Below, piece by piece: positions 8,073-18,417 of a stretch of DNA of 64,000 nt. The position numbers and the translations under genes are program-made. This DNA is from Candidatus Kapaibacterium sp. (GTDB lineage: Bacteria > Bacteroidota > Ignavibacteria > Kapaibacteriales > UBA2268). The stretch spans positions 1 to 64,000 of the forward strand of contig CALHGZ010000008.1 in the NCBI GenBank assembly GCA_938031175.1. Direction: 5' to 3'. The notes beneath the pieces were generated by a model. It searched no databases and was not told where the DNA came from. It was given only the letters and a program-made list of their open reading frames with translations. The first letter of the stretch is position 1. Every line of letters begins with the position of its first letter.

Positions 8073-10349
8073 ATGAGATATATTCATAAATTTATTTTAC
8101 TCTTGTTACTAGTGCATTATTTGCTTTCGGCTAATCCTGAACCACCTGCAAATACCTCAATCGGTGGTTTTATACGTGACAAAGAAACAAATGAGACACT
8201 CATTGGTGTAACAGTATTTCTCGAAGGAACACGTTTCGGCACTTACACAAATAAAAACGGATATTATTCATTGGCAAATATTCCACCCGGCGAGTACACC
8301 CTTGTAATTAGCTCAATCGGCTATGAGAAATTTTCCGAAAAAATTAAACTAAGTAAAGGCTCTTCAATACGGAAAGATTTTCTGTTAAAACCTCTTGCAA
8401 TTACAACAGAGGGCATTTCTGTTGAAGCCGAGAGAGAATTGGAAAAAAGGGAAATAACAATTAGCAAAGTTAACGTACCTGTTTGGCAAATTAAGCAAAT
8501 TCGAATTGGTGGCGAATCTGATGTGTTCCGCTCTCTACAATACTTACCGGGCATATTGACTTCTTCACAATTATCCAGTGGACTTTTTGTTCGTGGAGGT
8601 TCGCCCGATCAAAACTTAATTCTCATTGATGGTTCTACAGTTTATAACCCCACTCACCTTTTTGGATTTATCTCAACATTTAATCCCAATGCTATAAAAG
8701 ATGTTGAACTTATAAAAGGCGGATTTCAAGCAGAATATGGTGGGCGTCTATCTTCTGTTTTAAATATAACCCAAAAAGAAGGAAACCGTAATAAATTTGA
8801 AGGTATTACATCTATTGGTGCAATATCTTCGAGAATCTCAATCGAGGGACCAATTGCTAATGGTTCTTGGTTCATGGGTGCAAGAAGAACGTATTTCGAA
8901 TTGATAAAACAAATCTTACCTAAAGATCCTGAAAATCCTTTACCCGACTTCAGTTTTTACGATATAAACGCAAAAATAACACAGGATTTAGGGAAAAATG
9001 ATAAACTCTCTTTCAGCGGTTTTCTAAGTTCGGATAAACTGGACTATGTTGGTTTTGGCTTAACTACAGGCTTAAATGTCGGCAACCGAGTTGGAGCCTT
9101 AAGATGGAACCGAATAATCAGTGAAAATTTGTTTTTATCAACCAATCTTTCTGCAAGTTATTATTTTAACAATTTTCAGGGTGACCAATCTGGCTATGCA
9201 TTTGAAATTGAAAATTCTATCACAGATTACACTTTGAAAAGTTCTTTGGAATGGTTTACTAATGAAAAAATTACTCATAAATTTGGCTTTGAAACATCAA
9301 AATACACTTTCCTGTTTTTGCAAAATCTCACCGGTATAGCAGATTCAACAACACAGACAGGTAATAGTGGCGGTGGTCTTACAAATTTACTTATCCATGA
9401 TTGGAATCACTCGCTTTTTAGCCAAATCAACTACCGCTTGGACGAGCTAACCTCACTTCAAGGTGGTTTTAGAATAAATTATTGGTCAAATAGTGACAAT
9501 TTAACATTTGACCCAAGATTAGCTCTTCGATATCAATTAACTTCAGATATAGCCCTAAAAGGCTCTTGGGGAATGTTTCATCAAAATTTGAGGCTCGCTT
9601 CGCAAAATGACTTTTCATTTTTCGATACCTGGCTTCCAACCGATTCCACATTACCTGCTGCCTCAGCTATGCATTATGTTTTTAGCATCGAATCAACTCC
9701 TTTTTTAGGATATGACCTAAATTTCGATATCTACTATAAAAAATTAAAAAACATCAGTGAACTAAATAATTTAATAATCGAAGCTCGTACTGCGAAAGAT
9801 GTACTGCTTGTCGGTAATGCCGAAGCTTGGGGCGCTGAAATATTTTTGCAAAAAAAATATGGGAAAATCAATGGATGGATTGGTTATGCTCTTGGTTTTA
9901 TTAGTGCCAGATTCGATTCTATAAACAATGGAGAAAGTTTTAGACCCAAATATGACAGAAGACACGATTTAAAAATAGTCGTTAATTATATACTCGATGA
10001 AAAATGGGAATTCGGAATTAATTTTACATTCCAATCTGGACAATCATACACAGGTGCAACATCTCGCTTTCAGACCAAACTACCCGGTTCAACAATTGGA
10101 CGAGGAATAGTTGTACCATCTCAACGATTCGGTTTAAGACTTCCACCATCCCATCAACTAAATTTCAATGCTGTATATAATTATAAATTATTTGGGCTCG
10201 ACTCGAGGGTAATTTTGGATATTTTCAATGTCTATAACCGACGAGACATTTGGTTCAGATACTACAATACACGAGACGATGACACTAAAGTTGAGGACGT
10301 TAAGCTATTACCAATTATTCCATCTATATCTGTCGAATTAAAATTTTGA
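8073..10349 (+). CDS. TonB-dependent receptor with carboxypeptidase-like regulatory domain
   Basis: GGFIRDKETNETLIGVTVFLEGTRFGTYTNKNGYYSLANIPPGEYTL; plug motif LFVRGGSPDQNLILIDGSTVYNPTHLFGF; beta-barrel C-terminus. Confidence 0.92.
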   Translation: MRYIHKFILLLLLVHYLLSANPEPPANTSIGGFIRDKETNETLIGVTVFLEGTRFGTYTNKNGYYSLANIPPGEYTLVISSIGYEKFSEKIKLSKGSSIRKDFLLKPLAITTEGISVEAERELEKREITISKVNVPVWQIKQIRIGGESDVFRSLQYLPGILTSSQLSSGLFVRGGSPDQNLILIDGSTVYNPTHLFGFISTFNPNAIKDVELIKGGFQAEYGGRLSSVLNITQKEGNRNKFEGITSIGAISSRISIEGPIANGSWFMGARRTYFELIKQILPKDPENPLPDFSFYDINAKITQDLGKNDKLSFSGFLSSDKLDYVGFGLTTGLNVGNRVGALRWNRIISENLFLSTNLSASYYFNNFQGDQSGYAFEIENSITDYTLKSSLEWFTNEKITHKFGFETSKYTFLFLQNLTGIADSTTQTGNSGGGLTNLLIHDWNHSLFSQINYRLDELTSLQGGFRINYWSNSDNLTFDPRLALRYQLTSDIALKGSWGMFHQNLRLASQNDFSFFDTWLPTDSTLPAASAMHYVFSIESTPFLGYDLNFDIYYKKLKNISELNNLIIEARTAKDVLLVGNAEAWGAEIFLQKKYGKINGWIGYALGFISARFDSINNGESFRPKYDRRHDLKIVVNYILDEKWEFGINFTFQSGQSYTGATSRFQTKLPGSTIGRGIVVPSQRFGLRLPPSHQLNFNAVYNYKLFGLDSRVILDIFNVYNRRDIWFRYYNTRDDDTKVEDVKLLPIIPSISVELKF

Positions 10350-10355
10350 AATACT

Positions 10356-11231
10356 ATGAAAAGAAATATATTCTTTGTGATTTTAGCGATAATTTTTCTA
10401 AACTCATGTGAAGATTTACCACCGGATTTATATATCCCACAGATCTTTGTTGAGGGCTATCTTATAGTTGATGAGCCGATAAACGGAATCATTTTACTGA
10501 GGTCAATGCCTGTTCTAGATTCGTTTAACTACCAGCAAAGCCTCGTCAAAGATGCTAATATAAGAATAACAGAATTATCTGGTAACAATGGAAATTTTAG
10601 TTATCAACTTATATATAGCGATGAACCATTACTGGGATATCATTATCCCGATACATCAGTAAAAATAAAACCTAATACTACATATAAATTAGAAATAACT
10701 TTAAATAATGGTGATAGAATTACCGGTGAAACCACAACACCAGAGCGATTAAAATGGAAAATTCCTCCGCGAGATACACTATATTATCCAAAAGATACAA
10801 TAAATTTACCTTCACCAGATTCATTGAAAATAAGCTGGCAACCTGCAGCGGGTATTTTCTTCCATTTAATCAGGATTCGCTGCCTGGATACTTTGAATTA
10901 TGGCAAATACTTAAATCCACCAACAGATGAGTTGAATCGCAGAATTTCGCGTCCTTGGGAAAATAATGTACGTTTATATAACGATGTAACCCGATGGGCA
11001 GGACCTTTACCTGCTACTGAATCTCCTGTTGTTTGGACTGCTTTGAAGTGGTATGGTTTGAATGAAATTACAATCTATGCCCCGGATTACAATTTCTTAA
11101 GGTGGTTTTTGCACAATCAAAGAAGATCACAATACGAACCTCGCCTTAGTAGCGTGGATGGTGCAATGGGAGTTTTCGGTTCAGCATCTGCAATAAAAAA
11201 AGTTGTTTTCATCATAAAAAACCAACCTTAA
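10356..11231 (+). CDS. DUF4249-like lipoprotein
   Basis: Lipobox-like FLNSCED, immediately downstream of the TonB receptor; FVEGYLIVDEP...VKDANIRI. Confidence 0.7.
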   Translation: MKRNIFFVILAIIFLNSCEDLPPDLYIPQIFVEGYLIVDEPINGIILLRSMPVLDSFNYQQSLVKDANIRITELSGNNGNFSYQLIYSDEPLLGYHYPDTSVKIKPNTTYKLEITLNNGDRITGETTTPERLKWKIPPRDTLYYPKDTINLPSPDSLKISWQPAAGIFFHLIRIRCLDTLNYGKYLNPPTDELNRRISRPWENNVRLYNDVTRWAGPLPATESPVVWTALKWYGLNEITIYAPDYNFLRWFLHNQRRSQYEPRLSSVDGAMGVFGSASAIKKVVFIIKNQP

Positions 11232-11281
11232 TTAATACAATTGTATTTAAATTTGAATATTTTTAAAATAAGCACAACAAT

Positions 11282-12334
11282 ATGACGCAAGAGCAAATCA
11301 GCAGAATTGACACACAAAATATGTTTGGTGTATTAAAAGCATTTCCCCAACAGATCAAGCAATCTATTGAAATTGGGCTCAAATCTCCCAAATTTAAAAA
11401 TGATTTCGATAAATTGATCATACTCGGAATGGGTGGTTCCGCAATTGGAGGCGATTTAATCAATACATATTATACACTAAGCTCGATTAATAAAAAAATA
11501 AAAATAATTATCAACCGAGATTATAGTTTGCCTTTTGAAATAGATGATAAAACAGCCATAATAGCTTCATCATATTCAGGTAATACAGAAGAAACTATTA
11601 GTGCTTTCGAACAAGCACTTAAATATACCCGAAATATAATAACAATCAGTTCTGGAGGCGATCTCACAAAAATTTCTCAGGACCACGATATTCCCGTAAT
11701 CATTATGCCATCCGGATACCAACCTAGGTGTGCCATAGCTTATTCCTTCTATCCGATGCTCTATCTATTAATTAATTCAAAGGTTTTTCAAAAAGAAGAA
11801 AATAAAATTTATGACGAAATACATGAAACATCAGACGCTTTTGATCAACTTGCTAAATCCTATTCAAAATTATCAAATGAAAATCCGGCGTATAATCTTG
11901 CACACAAATTGCAAAATAAGATCCCTTTAATTTATACTTCTAACAATTTCTATTCAATCAATTTGAGATGGAGATGCCAAATTCAGGAAAATGCAAAAAA
12001 TTGTGCATTTGGAAATATGCTTCCAGAAATGAACCATAATGAAATTAATTCATACAGTTACCCAGCTTTATTCAAGAATTCAATTTTCCCAATATTTATC
12101 AGGGATAAATCAGATCATCCCAGAATAAAAGCAAGATTCGAAGCAATGGAAACCATATTCAAGGATATGAATGTTGAAGTTCAGAATATTTCGAGCGGCG
12201 AATATAATCTTTTGATGAGAATCTTTGATTTGATTTACTTAGGTGATTGGACCAGCTTTTATCTAGCTATTTTGAATAATATTGATCCCACTCCAATACC
12301 AATAATATCTAAACTTAAAAACAATCTGGGGTAA
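11282..12334 (+). CDS. Bifunctional phosphoglucose/phosphomannose isomerase (SIS domain)
   Basis: IILGMGGSAIGGDL, ASSYSGNTEETISAFEQA, MPSGYQPRCAIAY, EMNHNEI. Confidence 0.88.
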   Translation: MTQEQISRIDTQNMFGVLKAFPQQIKQSIEIGLKSPKFKNDFDKLIILGMGGSAIGGDLINTYYTLSSINKKIKIIINRDYSLPFEIDDKTAIIASSYSGNTEETISAFEQALKYTRNIITISSGGDLTKISQDHDIPVIIMPSGYQPRCAIAYSFYPMLYLLINSKVFQKEENKIYDEIHETSDAFDQLAKSYSKLSNENPAYNLAHKLQNKIPLIYTSNNFYSINLRWRCQIQENAKNCAFGNMLPEMNHNEINSYSYPALFKNSIFPIFIRDKSDHPRIKARFEAMETIFKDMNVEVQNISSGEYNLLMRIFDLIYLGDWTSFYLAILNNIDPTPIPIISKLKNNLG

Positions 12335-12429
12335 ATTAAACAAACAATTTAAATCTAATTTTGAAATAAAAAAAATTTTTTTTAATTTTGTAATTGCAAT
12401 TCGATGTTCTTTAACAATAGGATGTAAAT

Positions 12430-12837
12430 ATGGCTGGAAAAAAACGTACAAGGAGAGCAAAATATATAACTCTCTACTCTCCCTTTCTAATGAAAGAAAC
12501 AAAACATGAACTTATTGGTGAACCAATAGAAACTGAATCCGGCAGACATCAATGGGCACGTTGTACACGTAGCAGGCATTCACAATTAGTCAATCTTGAT
12601 AAAATAGAAGCAGAAGCGGACAAATCAAAAGCTATCATACATATCTCCCGCGAAGATGCTAAAAGGTACAACCCCCGTGAAGAATTTAAAATAGGTGATA
12701 TTATCTTCCATGCTATTTGGGACGATGTTGGTGTGGTTAGAGCAAAAGAAGTAACAAGTCAAGGTGGTAATTCAATTATTGTTCAATTCGAAAAAAACAA
12801 CGAAAAAAGATTAATTGAAAAAATGAGTATAGTTTAA
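12430..12837 (+). CDS. Conserved hypothetical protein with CarD/DUF3553-like C-terminal stretch
   Basis: 135-aa ORF directly upstream of rpsU; FKIGDIIFHAIWDDVGVVRAKEVTSQGGNSIIVQFEKNNEKRLIEKM. Confidence 0.7.
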   Translation: MAGKKRTRRAKYITLYSPFLMKETKHELIGEPIETESGRHQWARCTRSRHSQLVNLDKIEAEADKSKAIIHISREDAKRYNPREEFKIGDIIFHAIWDDVGVVRAKEVTSQGGNSIIVQFEKNNEKRLIEKMSIV

Positions 12838-12859
12838 CAATAAATGAGGTGAATTTTCT

Positions 12860-13054
12860 GTGATTGGAGTAACTTTACAAACTAATGAAAATATTGACAG
12901 AGCTTTAAAACGCTTCAAAAAGAAATATGAAAGAAGCGGTGTCTTAAGGGAATACAAAAAGAGAACTGCATTTATGAAGCCATCAATCGAAAAAAGAATT
13001 CAAAGATTAAAAGCTCAAAGAAGACAGCATAAGATGAATATGGAATTAGAATAG
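12860..13054 (+). CDS. rpsU: 30S ribosomal protein S21
   Basis: 64 aa; NENIDRALKRFKKKYERSGVLREYKKRTAFMKPSIEKR; GTG start with upstream GAGGTG. Confidence 0.92.
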   Translation: MIGVTLQTNENIDRALKRFKKKYERSGVLREYKKRTAFMKPSIEKRIQRLKAQRRQHKMNMELE

Positions 13055-13087
13055 ATTTTCTCTTATTCATAGCTAACTCCTTTATTA

Positions 13088-13117
13088 GCCCCTATTATAA
13101 GGGGCATTTTATTTTTT
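13088..13117. terminator. Rho-independent terminator between convergent rpsU and the dCMP deaminase gene
   Basis: GCCCCT-ATTATA-AGGGGC followed by ATTTTATTTTTTATTT. Confidence 0.8.
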
Positions 13118-13651
13118 ATTTAAATATACTAATGCATCATGGATTTTGCCATTCATATAAATTTCTGGTATGACGATATCGCAAGTTACCATCCTAACTT
13201 TTACACCAGCTTCAAGAAACATTTCTAATGTTCTTTTATGATCTTCAACCCATTTTCCATCAGTATTGGCATCATAAAAATCTTGCCCATTTTGATGCAC
13301 TATTACCTCGGATATACCGGTTTGAATGATTGCTCTTGCACAATCGGCACAAGGCATCCATGGAACATAAATTTTACATCCTTTTAGAGTTGTACCACGC
13401 CGTGCAGCATTATAAATAGCATTACGTTCGGCATGCTCAAGCCAATAATATTTTTCACCGCCTTCCCTTGATAATCTTTTCCCCCTATTATCAGATTCAA
13501 TACCTCTCGGCAAGGAATTGTACCCGGTAGAAACCAATACATTATCCGAATCTGTAATTACTGCTCCAACATGAGTATGTCCGTCTTTACTTCTCATACT
13601 CACCAAATAGCACATTGTTATATACAACTGGTCCCAATCTGGTCGTTTCAT
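13109..13651 (-). CDS. dCMP deaminase family protein
   Basis: HAERNAIYNAA and PWMPCADCARAII zinc-binding motifs. Confidence 0.9.
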   Translation of the reverse strand: MKRPDWDQLYITMCYLVSMRSKDGHTHVGAVITDSDNVLVSTGYNSLPRGIESDNRGKRLSREGGEKYYWLEHAERNAIYNAARRGTTLKGCKIYVPWMPCADCARAIIQTGISEVIVHQNGQDFYDANTDGKWVEDHKRTLEMFLEAGVKVRMVTCDIVIPEIYMNGKIHDALVYLNKK

Positions 13652-13758
13652 TATGATATTAAATTTTTTATTGAAATATTAATTGCTTATTTATTATTAA
13701 TATGTAAATTTGTAGCACCTTTTGAAACATAGAGATCAATTAAAATTAGCAAAATAAT

Positions 13759-14442
13759 GTGAAAAACAAAAATTTCAGCAAAATTGCTCAGATTATAATC
13801 GAAAATAAATTTTTTTTTATCCCCTATTTAATTTTTCTAGTAATCAGCACTGCCTTCATAATTTACTATGGTCATAAAAATTCCTTCATTATTTTAAATC
13901 AAATAAACTGTCCCTTTTTAGATGCTTTCTTTTATATATCAACAAACATTGGCAATGGAATCTTTATATTAATTGCTGTAGTTATTCTTATTTTTATCAG
14001 ATTGCGCTTGAGTATATACCTCATTTTGGCATACTTAACAAGTGGTGCTACTGTTCAAATAATTAAAAATACAACAAAGTGCCCCAGACCCAAGGCTTTC
14101 TTCACTAATGGTGAAATAATTCATTATATTCAAGGAGTCGAAATTTATCAAACGAATAGTTTCCCCTCAGGACACACAGCCTCCGCCTTTGCTCTATTTT
14201 TGACATTGACTTTAGCTACGAAGAACAATTTTTTAAAATTAGTCTTCTTCATTTGTGCATTACTGGTATCATACTCCAGAGTCTATTTAGCACAACATTT
14301 CCCAATCGATATTTTAGTAGGTTCATTTCTGGGTATAGTTTTTACTTTGCTAGTATTCATAATTATTGAAAATAAATACAAATCCAATGTACTCGACCAT
14401 TCTTTAAATTATCTGATTACTCATGCTAAAAGAAAAAAATAA
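13759..14442 (+). CDS. PAP2-family phosphatase, membrane
   Basis: KNTTKCPRPKAF ... SFPSGHTASAF ... SYSRVYLAQHFPIDILVG. Confidence 0.9.
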   Translation: MKNKNFSKIAQIIIENKFFFIPYLIFLVISTAFIIYYGHKNSFIILNQINCPFLDAFFYISTNIGNGIFILIAVVILIFIRLRLSIYLILAYLTSGATVQIIKNTTKCPRPKAFFTNGEIIHYIQGVEIYQTNSFPSGHTASAFALFLTLTLATKNNFLKLVFFICALLVSYSRVYLAQHFPIDILVGSFLGIVFTLLVFIIIENKYKSNVLDHSLNYLITHAKRKK

Positions 14443-16060
14443 AGACTTAATTATTATCTCAGTTTTAGGATTAATATTTTTTATCCCGATTTTAGGTACA
14501 TCATATCTTTTCGACTGGGATGAAATCAACTTTGCTGAAGCAGCCAGAGAGATGATTATAACAGGTAACTGGTTAACTGTTCAGATTGACTTTGAACCTT
14601 TCCACGAAAAGCCTCCTTTTTATATCTGGCTTCAGGCAATATCAATGTCTATTTTTGGTATAAATGAATTTGCCGCGAGATTACCAAATGCTATTATTGG
14701 CATAGTTTCATTAATCATCATTTATTTGCTTGGCTATAAATTATTTGATCGAAAATTTGCCTGGCTTTGGGTTTTAGCTTATATAGGATCTTTTCTACCT
14801 CGTTTTTACTTCTTTTTCGCAATCATAGATCCAACTTTTAATTTATTAATATTTATATCAATTATTTTCATTTATAAATACTACACTACCGAAAAAATTT
14901 CAAATTTATTTATATCAGCAATATCCATATCACTTGCAATATTAACAAAAGGACCTGTTGCACTTTTAATATTGATTATTGTCTGGGTTTTATTTTGGTT
15001 AACAAATCGAAAAAAATATTCTTTGAATATTTTTTACTTGCTTCTTTACATTATAATTAGTGTTATTCCATATTTTTTCTGGTATTTCTCAGTTAGTATA
15101 ACTGAAAATGTCAATTTATTCGATGATTTTATATCATACCATATAAGGTTATTAACTACAGCAGATGCCGGTCATAGCGGACCGATTTACTTCCATTTAC
15201 CAGTTCTACTCTTTGGATGTTTTCCAGCATCGATATTTGCCTTGAACGGCTTTAAGCACTCATTGAAATTGAATGAAAGTCAAACCATTCTGCATAAATT
15301 TAATATTATACTACTAATTGTTATAATTATCGTTTTTTCAGTTGTAAAAACTAAAATCATACACTATTCTTCTCTTGCCTATTTTCCGTTAACTTATCTC
15401 GCTGCTTTTGCCATTTATAATACAATTGAAAACAATAAATGGAAAAAATGGACTAATTTTGCAATTTATATAATTGGCTTTATATTTGCCATAGCTACAA
15501 TAATTTTCCCATTTCTTATGATTAATATTAAACAATTCAATGAACAAATAAAAGACCAAATGACAAGGTTGGTATTATCAGCTGATGTGTATTGGAGTGG
15601 ATATGAATCATTAATTGGACTGGGTTTAATCATTGTCATTATTTTAGCAATAATTGCAATTAATACCAATCAAATATTCAAAGGTATTACTATTTTATTC
15701 CTTGGTAATTTTTTAATATTTACAATATTTATCTATATATATGCACCGAGGATAGTTCAATACACTCAAGGTGCTGTCATTGAATTTCTCCAATCGAAAA
15801 CTAACTGTAATTGTTATATCGAACCACTTGGATATAAAACATATGCTCATTACTTCTACGGGAAAAGAAAAATTGAACAAAGCCCCATTTATCATAAAAT
15901 GAATAAAAATGAATTCCATAATTATTTACTACGAAGTGAGATTGATAAACCAGTATATTTTATCATCAGAAAACCTAGTTTAGATGATTTCATGAACCAA
16001 TTCGAGCTAATAATCCTTTATGAAAAAAACGGATTTGCTTTTCTAACTAAATCAAAATAA
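14423..16060 (+). CDS. ArnT/PMT-like (GT39/GT83) membrane glycosyltransferase
   Basis: DWDEINFAEAAREMIITGNWLTVQIDFEPFHEKPPFYIWLQA motif; multi-TM; overlaps the PAP2 gene by 20 bp. Confidence 0.85.
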   Translation: MLKEKNKDLIIISVLGLIFFIPILGTSYLFDWDEINFAEAAREMIITGNWLTVQIDFEPFHEKPPFYIWLQAISMSIFGINEFAARLPNAIIGIVSLIIIYLLGYKLFDRKFAWLWVLAYIGSFLPRFYFFFAIIDPTFNLLIFISIIFIYKYYTTEKISNLFISAISISLAILTKGPVALLILIIVWVLFWLTNRKKYSLNIFYLLLYIIISVIPYFFWYFSVSITENVNLFDDFISYHIRLLTTADAGHSGPIYFHLPVLLFGCFPASIFALNGFKHSLKLNESQTILHKFNIILLIVIIIVFSVVKTKIIHYSSLAYFPLTYLAAFAIYNTIENNKWKKWTNFAIYIIGFIFAIATIIFPFLMINIKQFNEQIKDQMTRLVLSADVYWSGYESLIGLGLIIVIILAIIAINTNQIFKGITILFLGNFLIFTIFIYIYAPRIVQYTQGAVIEFLQSKTNCNCYIEPLGYKTYAHYFYGKRKIEQSPIYHKMNKNEFHNYLLRSEIDKPVYFIIRKPSLDDFMNQFELIILYEKNGFAFLTKSK

Positions 16061-16939
16061 TTATTCATTATCAGGCTCAATATGCATATGCACTTTACAT
16101 CTTTTAATTTCTTGCAAAATTCTTTTCTCATAACGATGCGAGATCTTGTGGGCTTCTTCTAAACTCAACTGATTGTCAACGTGTAAATTTAATTCAACAA
16201 GGATAAAAGCACCAGATGAACGGACACGTAAATCATGAACATCGGTTATCTCAGGAATATCTTTACTTATTTCAATAATTTTTTCAGCAATATCGCTTGG
16301 TGAACGATCTATCAAAACATCAATTGCTTTTTTACCCAGCTTCAAAGCTATGAGCAACACAATAAAAGCTACAATTAATGCTGCAACTGAATCGAGAAAG
16401 TAAAAACTAAAAAGAGAACCGATCAATCCCAAAAGTACTACCGAGGAACTTAAAATATCAGTTGAAAAATGTAGTGCATCTGCTTCGAGTGCCTGACTGT
16501 TATATTTACGTGCTGCTTTTTTTAAAGCATTCGCCCGTGAAATATCAACAATAATAGAAAGTATGATTACAAAAAAACTCCAAAAAGTTACCGTAATCTC
16601 AGTATTACCTGTTATTAATCTGTTAGTGGCTTCATAAAAAATCCAAATACAGGTAATAATAAGTAAAATAGCTTGTATAAAGGCAGAGAGATTTTCTACT
16701 TTACCATGTCCAAAATGATGAGTACTGTCAGCAGGTTTATCAGCTATTCGCACCGCAAAGAAAGTGATCAAAGCAGCGAATAAATCAAGAGATGAATGCA
16801 GAGCTTCAGATATTATACCAATGCTACCGGTTAAAATACCGACAATAACCTTGGCAGTTGTCAACAAAATAGCTGCTAAAACTGAGGTTAGGGCAACTAA
16901 TTGTTTTTCACGTGTCTCTTTATATAAGGTTTTATCCAT
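16061..16939 (-). CDS. Cation diffusion facilitator family transporter
   Basis: GIISEALHSSLDLFAALITFFAVRIADKPADSTHHFGHGKVENLSAFIQ; ALEADALHFSTDILSS. Confidence 0.92.
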   Translation of the reverse strand: MDKTLYKETREKQLVALTSVLAAILLTTAKVIVGILTGSIGIISEALHSSLDLFAALITFFAVRIADKPADSTHHFGHGKVENLSAFIQAILLIITCIWIFYEATNRLITGNTEITVTFWSFFVIILSIIVDISRANALKKAARKYNSQALEADALHFSTDILSSSVVLLGLIGSLFSFYFLDSVAALIVAFIVLLIALKLGKKAIDVLIDRSPSDIAEKIIEISKDIPEITDVHDLRVRSSGAFILVELNLHVDNQLSLEEAHKISHRYEKRILQEIKRCKVHMHIEPDNE

Positions 16940-16943
16940 TCAA

Positions 16944-17495
16944 TTAAATTTTGCTTTGCCAGATCACTTCTTTTACATTCATTTTATAATTGTAATAACG
17001 AGCGGCGGTGAAAAAGTAGTCAGAAAGACGATTTATAAAAAGAATCACATTTATATTAATTTCTTCTTCTTCACTTAACCTGACAATGCATCGTTCCGCT
17101 CTTCTGCAAACAGTACGGGCAAGATGATAAAGACTTGCAACACGAGTGCCACCAGGTAATATAAAATTTTTCAATTCTGGTAACTCCATAGTTAACACAT
17201 CAATAAAACCTTCTATTAACTCAACATTTTGTTTATCGATTCTTTTGATGAAATCCGATTGTTTAGTGCCGTGCGGTGTTGCCAAATCACTGCCCAGATT
17301 GAATATCAAATGAAGAATCTTTGCATTTTGTTCCTTCAATATTTCAGGTAATTCATATGTACTGATTATGCCAAGTACAGCATTCAATTCATCGGTTGTG
17401 CCATAAGCTTCAACCCGCAAAGAAGATTTCGGAACTCTGCTACCATCAAAAAGACCTGTTGTTCCATCATCACCTGTTTTTGTGTAAATTTTCAT
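16944..17495 (-). CDS. Cob(I)yrinic acid a,c-diamide adenosyltransferase (PduO type)
   Basis: MKIYTKTGDDGTTGLFDGSRVPKSSLRVEAYGTTDELNAVLG; RTVCRRAERCIVRLSEEEEI. Start refined to the internal ATG at 17495. Confidence 0.92.
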   Translation of the reverse strand: MKIYTKTGDDGTTGLFDGSRVPKSSLRVEAYGTTDELNAVLGIISTYELPEILKEQNAKILHLIFNLGSDLATPHGTKQSDFIKRIDKQNVELIEGFIDVLTMELPELKNFILPGGTRVASLYHLARTVCRRAERCIVRLSEEEEININVILFINRLSDYFFTAARYYNYKMNVKEVIWQSKI

Positions 17496-17607
17496 AAACT
17501 CCCACATTTAAATAAACAAACTTAATTTTGCATTTTTAAAAAATCAAATCAATTATACAAATTTTTATAATTTTGATAAATTTTAGTTTTCAAAATGAAA
17601 GAAATTT

Positions 17608-18408
17608 ATGAATATACTATTTGTTGGCGATATAGTCGGTAAAAAAGCATTAGAATACGCAATACTAAAAATTAACGAACTGAAGCATAAGAAAAATATT
17701 GATTTCATTATTGTAAACGGCGAAAATATTAATAATGGCAAAGGTCTCATAAAAGAAGAGGCAAATCTGCTGTTCGAAGCCGGTATCAATATCATCACAA
17801 CTGGTAACCACATTTGGGATAATTGGAAATCAAGACCACTGCTTGCAGAAAACGCTGATATTTTAAGACCTTTAAACTACCCGTCAGGTAATGTTGGGGC
17901 TGGATTTGCAATAAAAACTCTCAATGGCGACGAATCTATTGGTGTTTTGCAATTACAAGGTAGAACATATATGCAACCTATTGATTGTCCATTTAAAGCT
18001 GCCGATTTCGCAATTAAAAAAATTTCTGAAAAAACAAATATCATTATAGTTGATTTTCATGCTGACGCTACAGCTGAAAAAATTGCCTTAGGCTGGTATT
18101 TAGATGGACGAGTAAGTGCCTTAATCGGCACCCATACGCATATACCAACAAGTGATGCCACTATATTACCAAACGGTACAGCCTATATTACCGATGTCGG
18201 AATGACTGGTCCTTATGATTCTGTAGTCGGAATGCGTAAAGAAATCGCTTTGAAAAGATTTTTACTACAAACAGCACATAAATTCGAAGTTGCTGAAGAA
18301 GACATTAGATTTTGCGCTGTATTTATTAAAATTAATACTAAAACAGCTCAGGCTATGGAAATTGAGCATATTATTTTACCAGAATTTGAACGAAAAATTA
18401 ATATATAG
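17608..18408 (+). CDS. TIGR00282/YmdB-family metallophosphoesterase
   Basis: MNILFVGDIVGKKALEYA; IVNGENINNGKGL; TGNHIWDNW; DFHADATAEKIALGWYLDGRVSALIGTHTHIPTSDA. Confidence 0.92.
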   Translation: MNILFVGDIVGKKALEYAILKINELKHKKNIDFIIVNGENINNGKGLIKEEANLLFEAGINIITTGNHIWDNWKSRPLLAENADILRPLNYPSGNVGAGFAIKTLNGDESIGVLQLQGRTYMQPIDCPFKAADFAIKKISEKTNIIIVDFHADATAEKIALGWYLDGRVSALIGTHTHIPTSDATILPNGTAYITDVGMTGPYDSVVGMRKEIALKRFLLQTAHKFEVAEEDIRFCAVFIKINTKTAQAMEIEHIILPEFERKINI

Positions 18409-18417
18409 GGTATAGAA

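Noticed and set aside
14423-14442. 20-bp overlap between the PAP2 and ArnT-like genes as programmed frameshifting
   Set aside because: Both products are complete, independent membrane enzymes; simple translational coupling is sufficient.
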